From Acetobacter sicerae (GTDB lineage Bacteria > Pseudomonadota > Alphaproteobacteria > Acetobacterales > Acetobacteraceae): 64,000 bases of DNA. The translations under genes and the position numbers were made by a program. Shown piece by piece: positions 1 to 7,512 of this stretch (positions are counted from its first letter, which is position 1; every line of letters begins with the position of its first letter). The stretch is taken from assembly GCF_011516765.1 (NCBI RefSeq), contig NZ_JAAABN010000007.1, positions 62,001-126,000 on the forward strand, given 5' to 3'. The notes beneath the pieces were generated by a model, which searched no databases, had not been told where the DNA came from, and worked only from the letters and a program-made list of their open reading frames with translations.

Positions 1-941
1 GGGCGGTTGCGGATCATCTGAGACGTGTCGGGCATGATGCGCGGGTCGAGGCGATCAATGATCTGACCATCTATAATGTCTGGTGGGGCATAAACCGCGA
101 GCCGACGGTTTCCATCATTATTCCGTTCCGCAATCAGGCTGATCTGACAAGGGAATGTGTCTCACGCATTCTGGAGCATACGGACTACAAGGCCTACGAC
201 ATTATTCTGATTGATAACTGGTCGACGGATGAAGACGCGCTTGCTTTCTGCAAGGAGATGTCCCGTAAAAAAAGGGTCCAGGTTCTTTCGATTCAGGAAG
301 AATTCAATTTCTCACGCCTGAATAATCTTGCCGCCGCTTCAAGTTCGTCCGAATTCTTGTTCTTCATGAATAACGATCTTTTCGTGGACGATCCCAAATG
401 GCTGAAAACCATTGTGGGTGAGGCGATGGCTGGTGAGGATATCGGTGCAGTCGGCGGAAAGTTTGTTTATCCCAACGGGGCGATTCAGCATGTCGGTGTC
501 GTTGTCGGGCCCGATGGCGTAGCCTCACACGTGCATCGTGGCCTGCAGGCGCATGAATACGGTTATATTTCCCGTGCGATCCTGTCCCATGAAGTCACGG
601 CTGTTACAGCCGCCGGCATGCTGGTGCGTGCCGAAGCCTTCCGTGAAGTTGGTGGCTTTGACGAGGTAAATCTGAAAGTCGCCTATAACGACGTTGATCT
701 CTGCCTGAAGATGCGTGAAGCGGGGTGGCGTATTATCCAGTGCAACAACTTCCTCGCGGTTCACCATGAGAGCGTGTCGCGTGGGAGTGATGATCGTCCC
801 GAGCATGAGGCCCGGTTCTTTGCCGAGACCCAGCATATGCATCAGCACTGGGGTGATCATGCGATTTATCAGCATGATCCGGCCTACTCCCCCCACTTCA
901 TGCTTGATCAGAGTTATTACGATCTCGTCACGCCGGAATAA
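1..941 (+). CDS. Family 2 glycosyltransferase, C-terminal part (5' end outside window)
   Basis: The reading frame is open from the left edge (frame of base 3) to a TAA at 939-941, so the N-terminus lies outside the window. A beta-strand plus nucleotide-binding start typical of GT-A folds (VSIIIPFRNQADL, near 106-144) is followed by LIDNWSTD, an acidic metal-site-like NNDLF (near 373) after a hydrophobic strand, and a late GGFDE…YNDVDLCLKM segment (near 653-712) matching the GGFDE/ED region of GT2 rhamnosyl/galactosyl-type transferases. It probably transfers a sugar from a nucleotide donor onto a surface polysaccharide. Acceptor and donor cannot be read from the sequence. A hairpin that could terminate it lies at 984-1013. 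Confidence 0.85.
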   Translation, partial: AVADHLRRVGHDARVEAINDLTIYNVWWGINREPTVSIIIPFRNQADLTRECVSRILEHTDYKAYDIILIDNWSTDEDALAFCKEMSRKKRVQVLSIQEEFNFSRLNNLAAASSSSEFLFFMNNDLFVDDPKWLKTIVGEAMAGEDIGAVGGKFVYPNGAIQHVGVVVGPDGVASHVHRGLQAHEYGYISRAILSHEVTAVTAAGMLVRAEAFREVGGFDEVNLKVAYNDVDLCLKMREAGWRIIQCNNFLAVHHESVSRGSDDRPEHEARFFAETQHMHQHWGDHAIYQHDPAYSPHFMLDQSYYDLVTPE

Positions 942-983
942 GACGAAAATATCAGATCCTGGTCGGGATAACCGGCTTCTGAC

Positions 984-1014
984 AGCACCCGCTTCTCTGA
1001 GGCGGATGCTTTTC
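984..1014 (+). terminator. Probable intrinsic terminator after the glycosyltransferase
   Basis: GCACCCGC and GCGGATGC form an 8-base stem with one mismatch, separated by a short loop and followed by TTTT. It sits 43 bases past the glycosyltransferase stop and before the next gene on the same strand. The rest of 942-1176 shows no clear gene. Confidence 0.45.
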
Positions 1015-1176
1015 TATGGAGTTATGGAACTGTTTCATCTGTGCTGATCGAGTGTTTTTCAAACTGGAATCTTCATGAAAGCCAATGCCTCCACACAATC
1101 CTGAGAGCAGATTCATTAACCGATGAAACCGGCTGTGAGGTGATGCTATCCTTCAAGAAAAGAACGGATTTGTCCC

Positions 1177-1866
1177 ATGCATTATCTCTTTGAGCCTCTT
1201 TCGATCCCATCCATTTCTGTTCGTGAGACTGACGCCCGGTTTCCTGTTCGACGGATCTGGTGTGTCGGGCGTAATTATGGAGAGCATACGCGGGAAATGG
1301 GGGGCGATCCTGCGCATGATCTTCCGATCTTTTTTGCAAAGCCCTCTGACGCAGTCACGATGGAAGAGGTTCTTCCCTATCCATTGCACACAGAAAATCT
1401 TCATCACGAAATTGAATTGGCGGTAGCGATCGGTCAGCAGGGCGTGAATATTCCGGTGCAGACAGCGCTGGATCATGTGTTCGGTTATGCCCTGGCGTTG
1501 GACATGACACGGCGCGACCTTCAGGCTGTCGCCAAGAAATCCGGTCAGCCATGGGATCTGAGCAAGGGCTTCGATCAGTCCTGCCCTATCAGCGCGATTG
1601 TACCAGTGGCGCAGTCCGGGCATCTCGTGAAAGGACGGATCAGTCTTGCTGTAAACGGGACGGTTCGTCAGCAGGGGGATATCAGTGACCTGATCTGGCC
1701 AATCCCGGAAATCATTTCCATTCTCTCGAGCTTTGTCGAATTGCGTCCGGGCGATCTTGTTCTGACCGGAACGCCGTCTGGTGTGGGGCCGGTAAAAGTC
1801 GGGGACAGGCTCGAAGGAGAGTGTGAAGGCGTCGGGAAACTTCATGTGCGCTACACGGAACGCTGA
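1177..1866 (+). CDS. Fumarylacetoacetate hydrolase (FAH) family protein
   Basis: This 229-residue protein has the FAH C-terminal-domain signature: IWCVGRNYGEHTREMGG near the start, PIFFAKPSDAV, a metal-binding HHEIELAVAIG segment, and GDLVLTGTPSGVGPVKVGD close to the end. The length fits the single-domain YcgM-like branch rather than true fumarylacetoacetase (over 400 residues). Members hydrolyse or decarboxylate 2-oxo acids such as acylpyruvates or oxaloacetate in the cytosol with Mg2+. The exact substrate cannot be assigned. The ATG at 1177 has only a weak ribosome-binding site. It is convergent with the small gene at 2012-2257. Confidence 0.85.
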   Translation: MHYLFEPLSIPSISVRETDARFPVRRIWCVGRNYGEHTREMGGDPAHDLPIFFAKPSDAVTMEEVLPYPLHTENLHHEIELAVAIGQQGVNIPVQTALDHVFGYALALDMTRRDLQAVAKKSGQPWDLSKGFDQSCPISAIVPVAQSGHLVKGRISLAVNGTVRQQGDISDLIWPIPEIISILSSFVELRPGDLVLTGTPSGVGPVKVGDRLEGECEGVGKLHVRYTER

Positions 1867-1933
1867 AGGTTCCTGCAGAACGGGCGATGTCTCCTAAGCG
1901 GGTTCAGGGATCAGAAAGACACCCCACAACTCG

Positions 1934-1981
1934 TTTGAAAAACGCCAATAAATGAATGTTTTTGGTGAAACGTTTTTCAAA
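1934..1981. terminator. Inverted repeat between convergent genes, likely bidirectional terminator
   Basis: TTTGAAAAACG at 1934-1944 is perfectly repeated in inverse at 1971-1981. The 26-base spacer can itself pair partly (CCAA…TTGG). It sits between the FAH gene (plus) and the 81-residue gene (minus), and both strands carry A/T runs next to the arms. Confidence 0.5.
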
Positions 1982-2011
1982 AAGCTTCAGATAAAAAAGC
2001 AGCCAAGCGAA

Positions 2012-2257
2012 TTACTGATGTGCATTGCTCGGCTGTGACGCTGGTGCAGTCTGCTCCACAGTCGGAGGCTGTTCCGACACGCGCAGGGCGTTTACGAATG
2101 ACCCGCCGATGTAGAGAAGCATGGAGACGGAGGCGAGCACGATCATGATGATGAACATCAGTTTTTCAGGACGGCTTTCCGCACCATCGGCATCAGGGGA
2201 GGCGATCCTGCTGAAATCCGGCTTAATGGACTTCAGATTTTTGAATATGTTTTTCAT
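2012..2257 (-). CDS. Small single-pass membrane protein, function unknown
   Basis: An 81-residue product with a charged N-terminal half (about 30 residues, K/D/E-rich), one strong hydrophobic segment at about residues 33-60 (LMFIIMIVLASVSMLLYIGG) and a short Pro/Gln/Ala-rich tail. Its ATG overlaps the xseA stop by four bases (ATGA at 2254-2257), so it is probably translated by coupling with xseA. I do not recognise a family. It is not XseB, which is soluble and helical. The overlap and the clean transmembrane helix support a real gene. Confidence 0.65.
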   Translation of the reverse strand: MKNIFKNLKSIKPDFSRIASPDADGAESRPEKLMFIIMIVLASVSMLLYIGGSFVNALRVSEQPPTVEQTAPASQPSNAHQ

Positions 2258-3726
2258 AGATCAAGGGCTCCCTGGGCCGTATCCTTGCGGGCTTCGATGC
2301 GGGCGAGACGCTCATCATCAGCAAAAACGAGAGTGACGCGCTGGCCCGGGTTCAGTCCGGCTGCACGTGTGACCGGTTCGCCCGTTGTGTCACGGACAAG
2401 CACATAGCCTCGGTCGAGAACGGCGCGAGGCGAGACCGATTCCAGCACATTCCCGACACCCAGCAGACGGGCCTGCCGCTCGCGGCACAAGGCCTGTAAC
2501 GGTGCTGCGGTCAGACGCTGGCGTCCCAGACGCGCTTCTGACGCCCGGCGAACTGCCGTCATGGCGGCATCCAAAGCGGCATTATCCAACGAAAGACGGG
2601 AACGCCGGTCGCTGAACAGAGCCGATGGAACAGGCATATGGCGTTCCGCCGCAACAAGAGCCGCCTTGCGACGTTCCAGCAGCGCGGGGAGGGCGAGGTC
2701 CAGCCTGTGTGAGCGGTCATCCAGTCGCATACGCGCCGTGCTGAGCAGGGAAGGCAGGTCCGGCAGACCGGACGCTGCACGGTCCAGACGAAGGCGTGCG
2801 GTCTGCGCGATCCGGTTCAGCGCACTTCCCATGCGGGCGATGCGATGGGTGAGATCGGCCAGCAGTTCGTCACGCACCGGCACGGCCAGTTCGGCGGCGG
2901 CCGTCGGCGTGGGCGCACGCATATCTGAGACGAAGTCGATCAGAGTGGTGTCGGTTTCATGTCCGACAGCGGAGATGACCGGAATCGGGCAGGCGGCGAC
3001 GGCGCGGAGAACGGCCTCGTCATTGAAGGCCATGAGGTCTTCCAGTGAGCCGCCTCCGCGGGCGACGATCAGCACGTCCGGGCGTGGCAGATTTTCGCCG
3101 GGACCGGGGCGACCCAGCAGACTGAAGCCTTCAACAGCAGCGGCAATCTGCGCGGCGGCGCCGTCGCCTTGCACGGCGACGGGCCAGATCAGCAGGTGAC
3201 GCGGGAAGCGTCGGGCGATGGTGGTGCGGATGTCGTGCAGCACCGCGCCCTGCATGGAGGTGATCACGCCGATGACACGCGGCAGACGCGGAATCCGGCG
3301 CTTACGTTCGGTGTCGAAAAGCCCTTCCTGCGCGAGTTTCAGGCGCAGCCGTTCAATACGGGCGAGCAAAGCGCCTTCGCCCGCATACTCCATCTTCTCG
3401 ACGATCAGCTGATAGCTGGAGCGCTCGCCATAGGAAGAGACGCGGCCCGTGGCGATGATCTCCAGCCCGTTTTCCGGCACCAGCCCGAGGCGTGACACGG
3501 AACCGCGCCAGACGACGCCGGAAATCTTGCCTCCCTCATCCTTCAGCGAAAAATAGAGGTGGCCGGAACTGTAGCGCTTGAATTCCGTGATCTCGCCACG
3601 CACGCGCACCCGTCCGAACGTTCCTTCGAGGGTCCGTTTGATAGCCCCCGAAATTTCGGAGACCGAATATTCCGGCACATTGACGCCGGGAAAGGGAGAG
3701 GGAGGTGTCGGAGAGCCATCGTCCAT
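2254..3726 (-). CDS. xseA: Exodeoxyribonuclease VII large subunit
   Basis: A 490-residue protein with an N-terminal OB-fold (about residues 15-115: YSVSEISGAIKRTLEG, VRGEITEFKRYSSGHLYFSLKD) followed by the XseA catalytic domain (about 125-450). The hallmark segments VIGVITSMQGAVLHDI, DVLIVARGGGSLEDL, ISAVGHETDTTLIDFV and the following RAPTPTAAAELAVP stretch are all intact. With XseB it forms the enzyme that trims single-stranded DNA into oligonucleotides during repair. Its start is 75 bases from purD on the opposite strand, so the two share a divergent promoter region. xseB is not nearby. Confidence 0.95.
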   Translation of the reverse strand: MDDGSPTPPSPFPGVNVPEYSVSEISGAIKRTLEGTFGRVRVRGEITEFKRYSSGHLYFSLKDEGGKISGVVWRGSVSRLGLVPENGLEIIATGRVSSYGERSSYQLIVEKMEYAGEGALLARIERLRLKLAQEGLFDTERKRRIPRLPRVIGVITSMQGAVLHDIRTTIARRFPRHLLIWPVAVQGDGAAAQIAAAVEGFSLLGRPGPGENLPRPDVLIVARGGGSLEDLMAFNDEAVLRAVAACPIPVISAVGHETDTTLIDFVSDMRAPTPTAAAELAVPVRDELLADLTHRIARMGSALNRIAQTARLRLDRAASGLPDLPSLLSTARMRLDDRSHRLDLALPALLERRKAALVAAERHMPVPSALFSDRRSRLSLDNAALDAAMTAVRRASEARLGRQRLTAAPLQALCRERQARLLGVGNVLESVSPRAVLDRGYVLVRDTTGEPVTRAAGLNPGQRVTLVFADDERLARIEARKDTAQGALDL

Positions 3727-3801
3727 GACGCGACCCTATGCTACAGACGCAGCGTTCTCAACAAGAGCCGCAGTCCATGTGGTCGGAAAGAAGGTGATGC
3801 G

Positions 3802-5082
3802 ATGAGAGTCCTGCTGGTTGGTTCGGGTGGCCGTGAGCACGCGCTCGCGGCGGCGCTGGCGAAGTCGCCAGCTCTCACGCAGCTTTATATCGCTCCCGGA
3901 AATCCGGGCACGGCCCTGTGCGGCACGAATGTCGCCATTGCGGCAGGCAATGTTCCGGCTCTGGTGGCGTTCGCGCAGAAGGAAAATATCGACCTCGTCG
4001 TGCCGGGGCCGGAAGCGCCGCTCGTCGCCGGACTCGCCGACGCCTGTGCCGAGGTCGGGATTCCCTGCGCCGGACCGACAAAAGCGGCGGCGCAACTCGA
4101 AGGTAGCAAAACCTTCACGAAGGAAGTGTGCGACGCGGCAGGTATCCCGACCGCCAAATGGGAGCGCTTCACCGATCCGGCGCATGCCATCGCTTTCGTG
4201 CGTCGCCGTGGTGCGCCGATCGTCGTGAAAGCCGATGGTCTGGCCGCAGGTAAAGGTGTGGTCGTGGCGCAGACGGCGGCGGAAGCCGAAGAAGCCGTCA
4301 CCGACATGATGACGTCCAGCAAACTCGGTAACGCTGGCCATTCGGTGGTGATCGAGGAGTGCATGGTGGGCGAGGAAGTCTCTCTTTTCGCCTTCTGTTC
4401 CGGCGAGACGGCGGTGCTGATCGGCGCGGCGCAGGATCACAAGCGTATCGGCGACGGTGACACCGGTCCGAACACCGGTGGCATGGGCGCTGTGTCGCCG
4501 CCAGCCGGGTTCGATCGTGCTGCACAGGAAAAGGCGCTTGATCTTCTGGTGCGCCCGATGCTGGCCGAGATGGTGAAGCGTGGAACGCCGTTCCATGGCG
4601 TGATTTTCGCCGGTCTGATGCTGACAGCCGAAGGGCCGAAGCTGATCGAATATAATGTCCGCTTTGGCGATCCGGAGGCGGAGGCTCTGCTGCCACGTCT
4701 GACATCCGACCTGCTGCCCGCGCTCGTGGCGCTGGCGAAGGGATCGCTGGACGAGGTGCAGGTCAGTTTCTCGGATGATGCATCCGCCGTGGTGATCATG
4801 GCGGCGGAAGGCTATCCCGGCGACTACGCCAAGGGTGGCCTGATCGAAGGGATTGATCGTGCGGAGGCCGTGCCGGGCGTGCAGGTGTTTCAGGCTGGTA
4901 CGGCCCGCGATCCGCAGGGGCATCTCGTTTCGTCCGGTGGACGCGTGCTGGCTGTCTGCGGCATTGCGCCGACCCTGAAGGAAGCCATTGACGCGGCCTA
5001 TCAGGGTGTTTCCGCCATTCGCTGGAAAGAGGCTGTCTGGCGGCGCGATATTGGCGCGCGAGCGCTGGCGGCGGGCGGTTGA
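3802..5082 (+). CDS. purD: Phosphoribosylamine–glycine ligase
   Basis: A 426-residue GARS enzyme that joins 5-phosphoribosylamine and glycine with ATP in purine synthesis. It begins MRVLLVGSGGREHALA at the ATG at 3802. In-frame codons further upstream give no GARS-like sequence. ATP-grasp motifs are present: GPEAPLVAGLAD, IVVKADGLAAGKGVVVA, GPNTGGMGAVSPP and the metal/ATP site YNVRFGDPEAEALL. The length equals the family norm. It is divergent from xseA and followed by a terminator at 5209-5232. Confidence 0.96.
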   Translation: MRVLLVGSGGREHALAAALAKSPALTQLYIAPGNPGTALCGTNVAIAAGNVPALVAFAQKENIDLVVPGPEAPLVAGLADACAEVGIPCAGPTKAAAQLEGSKTFTKEVCDAAGIPTAKWERFTDPAHAIAFVRRRGAPIVVKADGLAAGKGVVVAQTAAEAEEAVTDMMTSSKLGNAGHSVVIEECMVGEEVSLFAFCSGETAVLIGAAQDHKRIGDGDTGPNTGGMGAVSPPAGFDRAAQEKALDLLVRPMLAEMVKRGTPFHGVIFAGLMLTAEGPKLIEYNVRFGDPEAEALLPRLTSDLLPALVALAKGSLDEVQVSFSDDASAVVIMAAEGYPGDYAKGGLIEGIDRAEAVPGVQVFQAGTARDPQGHLVSSGGRVLAVCGIAPTLKEAIDAAYQGVSAIRWKEAVWRRDIGARALAAGG

Positions 5083-5208
5083 GAAACATTCTCACAAACT
5101 CGTGATGACGGAAACCGGAACGGCCTTGTGGGCTTGAGTTCCTGAGTTCCGTGGGTGGCGCCCCTGTGTGCCTGCCTTGTCGAGGCAAAAGGGGCGTGTG
5201 ATGGTATG

Positions 5209-5232
5209 ACCCTCTCGTGCCGGGAGGGTTTT
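5209..5232 (+). terminator. Intrinsic terminator after purD
   Basis: ACCCTC (5209-5214) and GAGGGT (5224-5229) form a stem over a nine-base loop and run into TTTT. Another hairpin with arms CGCCCCT (5159-5165) and AGGGGCG (5190-5196) lies just upstream without a T tract. Together they fill most of the purD–tkt gap. Confidence 0.6.
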
Positions 5233-5286
5233 CGCCGCAACGGAAGATGATCCGTTGCAGGCCTGATTGATAGAGGATCGGTTACA

Positions 5287-7419
5287 ATGCGTTCTTTCCA
5301 CGCCGCCGCGTATGGGGCGACAGATGGTATGGCCAGTGCGACCCGGGCGCCTGAAACAGGCGGAGCAGCCGGTCACACCATCGACCGCACCTGCATTGAC
5401 ACCATCCGCACACTGGCGATGGACGCGGTGCAGAAAGCGAATTCCGGTCACCCCGGCACAGCCATGGCGCTCGCTCCGGTGGCCTATACGCTCTGGCAGG
5501 ATGTGCTGAGCTACGACCCGGCCAACCCGATCTGGCCAGCCCGCGACCGCTTTGTGCTGTCCGTTGGTCATGCGTCGATGCTGCTTTATTCGCTGATCTG
5601 TCTCAGCGGCATCCGCGACGTGAAGAATGGCAAGGTGCTGAACGCGCCGTCGCTCACTGTCGCTGATCTCGAACAGTTCCGTCAGCTTGATTCGAAAACG
5701 CCGGGTCACCCGGAATATCACCACACGGCAGGTGTTGAGACGACCACCGGTCCGCTCGGACAGGGCTGTGGCAATTCCGTCGGTATGGCGATTGCTGAGA
5801 AATGGCTGGCTGCCCGCTTCAACAAGCCGGGTTTCCCGCTGTTCGACTATCATGTTTATACGCTGTGCGGTGATGGCGACATGATGGAGGGCGTATCGAG
5901 CGAGGCGGCTTCCACGGCCGGTCATCTGAAGCTCGGCAATCTGATCTGGATGTATGACGCCAATCAGATCTCTATCGAAGGTTCGACCGAACTCGCCTTT
6001 ACGGAAAATGTCGGCAGGCGGTTCGAGGCCTACGGCTGGCAGGTTCTGACGCTGAAGGACGCCAACGATACGGCAGAGTTCAAAAAGCTGCTGACCGAGG
6101 CGAAAGCTGAAACTGATCGTCCGACGATGATCATCGTTCATTCCATCATCGCCTATGGCGCGCCGAAGAAAGCCGGCACGGCCGCCGCGCATGGCGAACC
6201 ACTGGGCGTGGACGAAATCACAGCGACCAAGCGCGCCTATGGCTGGCCGGAAGACAAGTCGTTCTACGTGCCGGAAGGCGTGACGGAGCATTTCCAGCAG
6301 GGATTGGGCCTGCGTGGCGCAAAAGCCAGCAAGGCGTGGGATGATCTGTTCGCCGCCTACCGCAAGGAATTTCCGTCCGAGGCGGCTGAACTCGACCTGA
6401 TCCTGTCAGGCGAACTGCCGAAAGGCTGGGATGCTGATATCCCGACCTATCCGGCGGATGCAAAAGGCATCGCCAGCCGCGCCAGTTCTGGCGAGGTGCA
6501 GAATGCGGTGGCGAAACACATTCCTTGGCTCGTTGGTGGTTCCGCTGACCTCGCGCCGTCCACCAAGACGCTCATCAAGGATGGCGGCGCGTTCCAGCCG
6601 GAAGCATGGGGCGGCAGCTATGCCGGTCGGAACTTCCACTTCGGCGTGCGTGAACACGCGATGGGTTCCATCGTCAACGGTATGAACCTGTCGGGTCTGC
6701 GGACCTATGGCGCGGGCTTCCTGATCTTCTCGGATTACATGAAAGCCCCGATCCGTCTGTCGGCGCTCATGCACCTGCCGTCCATCTATATCTTCACGCA
6801 TGACTCCATCGGTGTGGGAGAAGATGGTCCGACGCACCAGCCGATCGAGCAGCTTGTGCAGCTTCGGGCGACGCCGGGCATCGTCACCATCCGTCCGGGC
6901 GACGCCAACGAGGTCGCCGAGGCATGGCGCACGCTGATCCCGTTCCGCGATCGCCCCGCCGTGCTGGCTCTCAGCCGTCAGAACCTGCCGACGCTGGATC
7001 GCAGCAAATATGCGTCTGCCTCCGGTGTGGCGAAGGGCGGTTATGTGCTGGCCGACAGCGGCAAGACGCCTGCCGTCATTCTCATCGCGACAGGCAGTGA
7101 ACTCTCGCTGGCGGTCGAAGCCTATGAGAATCTGGCGGCGGACGGCGTTGCGGCGCGTGTCGTGTCCATGCCGTCGTGGGAACTGTTCGAGGAACAGCCA
7201 CAATCCTACCGTGATGAGGTGCTACCGCCTTCCGTCACGGCGCGTGTGGCTGTCGAGGCGGCGTCTCCCATCGGCTGGCATCGTTATGTCGGTCTCACGG
7301 GAGAGGTCGTGTGCATGAACGGCTTCGGCGCGTCGGCTCCGGCTTCCGCCCTGATGAAGAAGTTCGGCTTTACGGTTGACGCCGTGCTGGATGCTGCCCG
7401 TCGGCAGCTGACGCTTTAA
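5287..7419 (+). CDS. tkt: Transketolase
   Basis: A 710-residue thiamine-diphosphate enzyme moving two-carbon units between sugar phosphates. After about 30 extra N-terminal residues comes the transketolase core: KANSGHPGTAMALAP, GHASMLLYSL, GPLGQGCGNSVGMA and the GDG…N cofactor motif (LCGDGDMMEG…MYDANQIS). The pyrimidine domain carries FHFGVREHAMGS and HDSIGVGEDGPTHQPIEQL, followed by a C-terminal domain. It opens the pentose-phosphate block. A GAGGATCGG sequence precedes the ATG at 5287; a second in-frame Met at residue 15 is an alternative start. Confidence 0.95.
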   Translation: MRSFHAAAYGATDGMASATRAPETGGAAGHTIDRTCIDTIRTLAMDAVQKANSGHPGTAMALAPVAYTLWQDVLSYDPANPIWPARDRFVLSVGHASMLLYSLICLSGIRDVKNGKVLNAPSLTVADLEQFRQLDSKTPGHPEYHHTAGVETTTGPLGQGCGNSVGMAIAEKWLAARFNKPGFPLFDYHVYTLCGDGDMMEGVSSEAASTAGHLKLGNLIWMYDANQISIEGSTELAFTENVGRRFEAYGWQVLTLKDANDTAEFKKLLTEAKAETDRPTMIIVHSIIAYGAPKKAGTAAAHGEPLGVDEITATKRAYGWPEDKSFYVPEGVTEHFQQGLGLRGAKASKAWDDLFAAYRKEFPSEAAELDLILSGELPKGWDADIPTYPADAKGIASRASSGEVQNAVAKHIPWLVGGSADLAPSTKTLIKDGGAFQPEAWGGSYAGRNFHFGVREHAMGSIVNGMNLSGLRTYGAGFLIFSDYMKAPIRLSALMHLPSIYIFTHDSIGVGEDGPTHQPIEQLVQLRATPGIVTIRPGDANEVAEAWRTLIPFRDRPAVLALSRQNLPTLDRSKYASASGVAKGGYVLADSGKTPAVILIATGSELSLAVEAYENLAADGVAARVVSMPSWELFEEQPQSYRDEVLPPSVTARVAVEAASPIGWHRYVGLTGEVVCMNGFGASAPASALMKKFGFTVDAVLDAARRQLTL

Positions 7420-7423
7420 GAAA

Positions 7424-7462
7424 CCAGCCCTGCATCCGGGTTCGGGTGCGGGGCTTTTTGTT
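7424..7462 (+). terminator. Intrinsic terminator after tkt
   Basis: AGCCCTGCATCC and GGGTGCGGGGCT pair over their length with a few G-U pairs and are followed by TTTTTG. This suggests that tal-pgi also has its own promoter or is reached by read-through. Confidence 0.6.
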
Positions 7463-7512
7463 GAATGAATGGATCGGCAGGTTCCGTTGCTGCTGCCGGG
7501 GAGAATTGCTCG

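Noticed and set aside
2012-2257. Idea that the small gene after xseA is xseB
   Set aside because: It has a clear transmembrane helix, whereas XseB is a soluble helical protein with a different sequence pattern.
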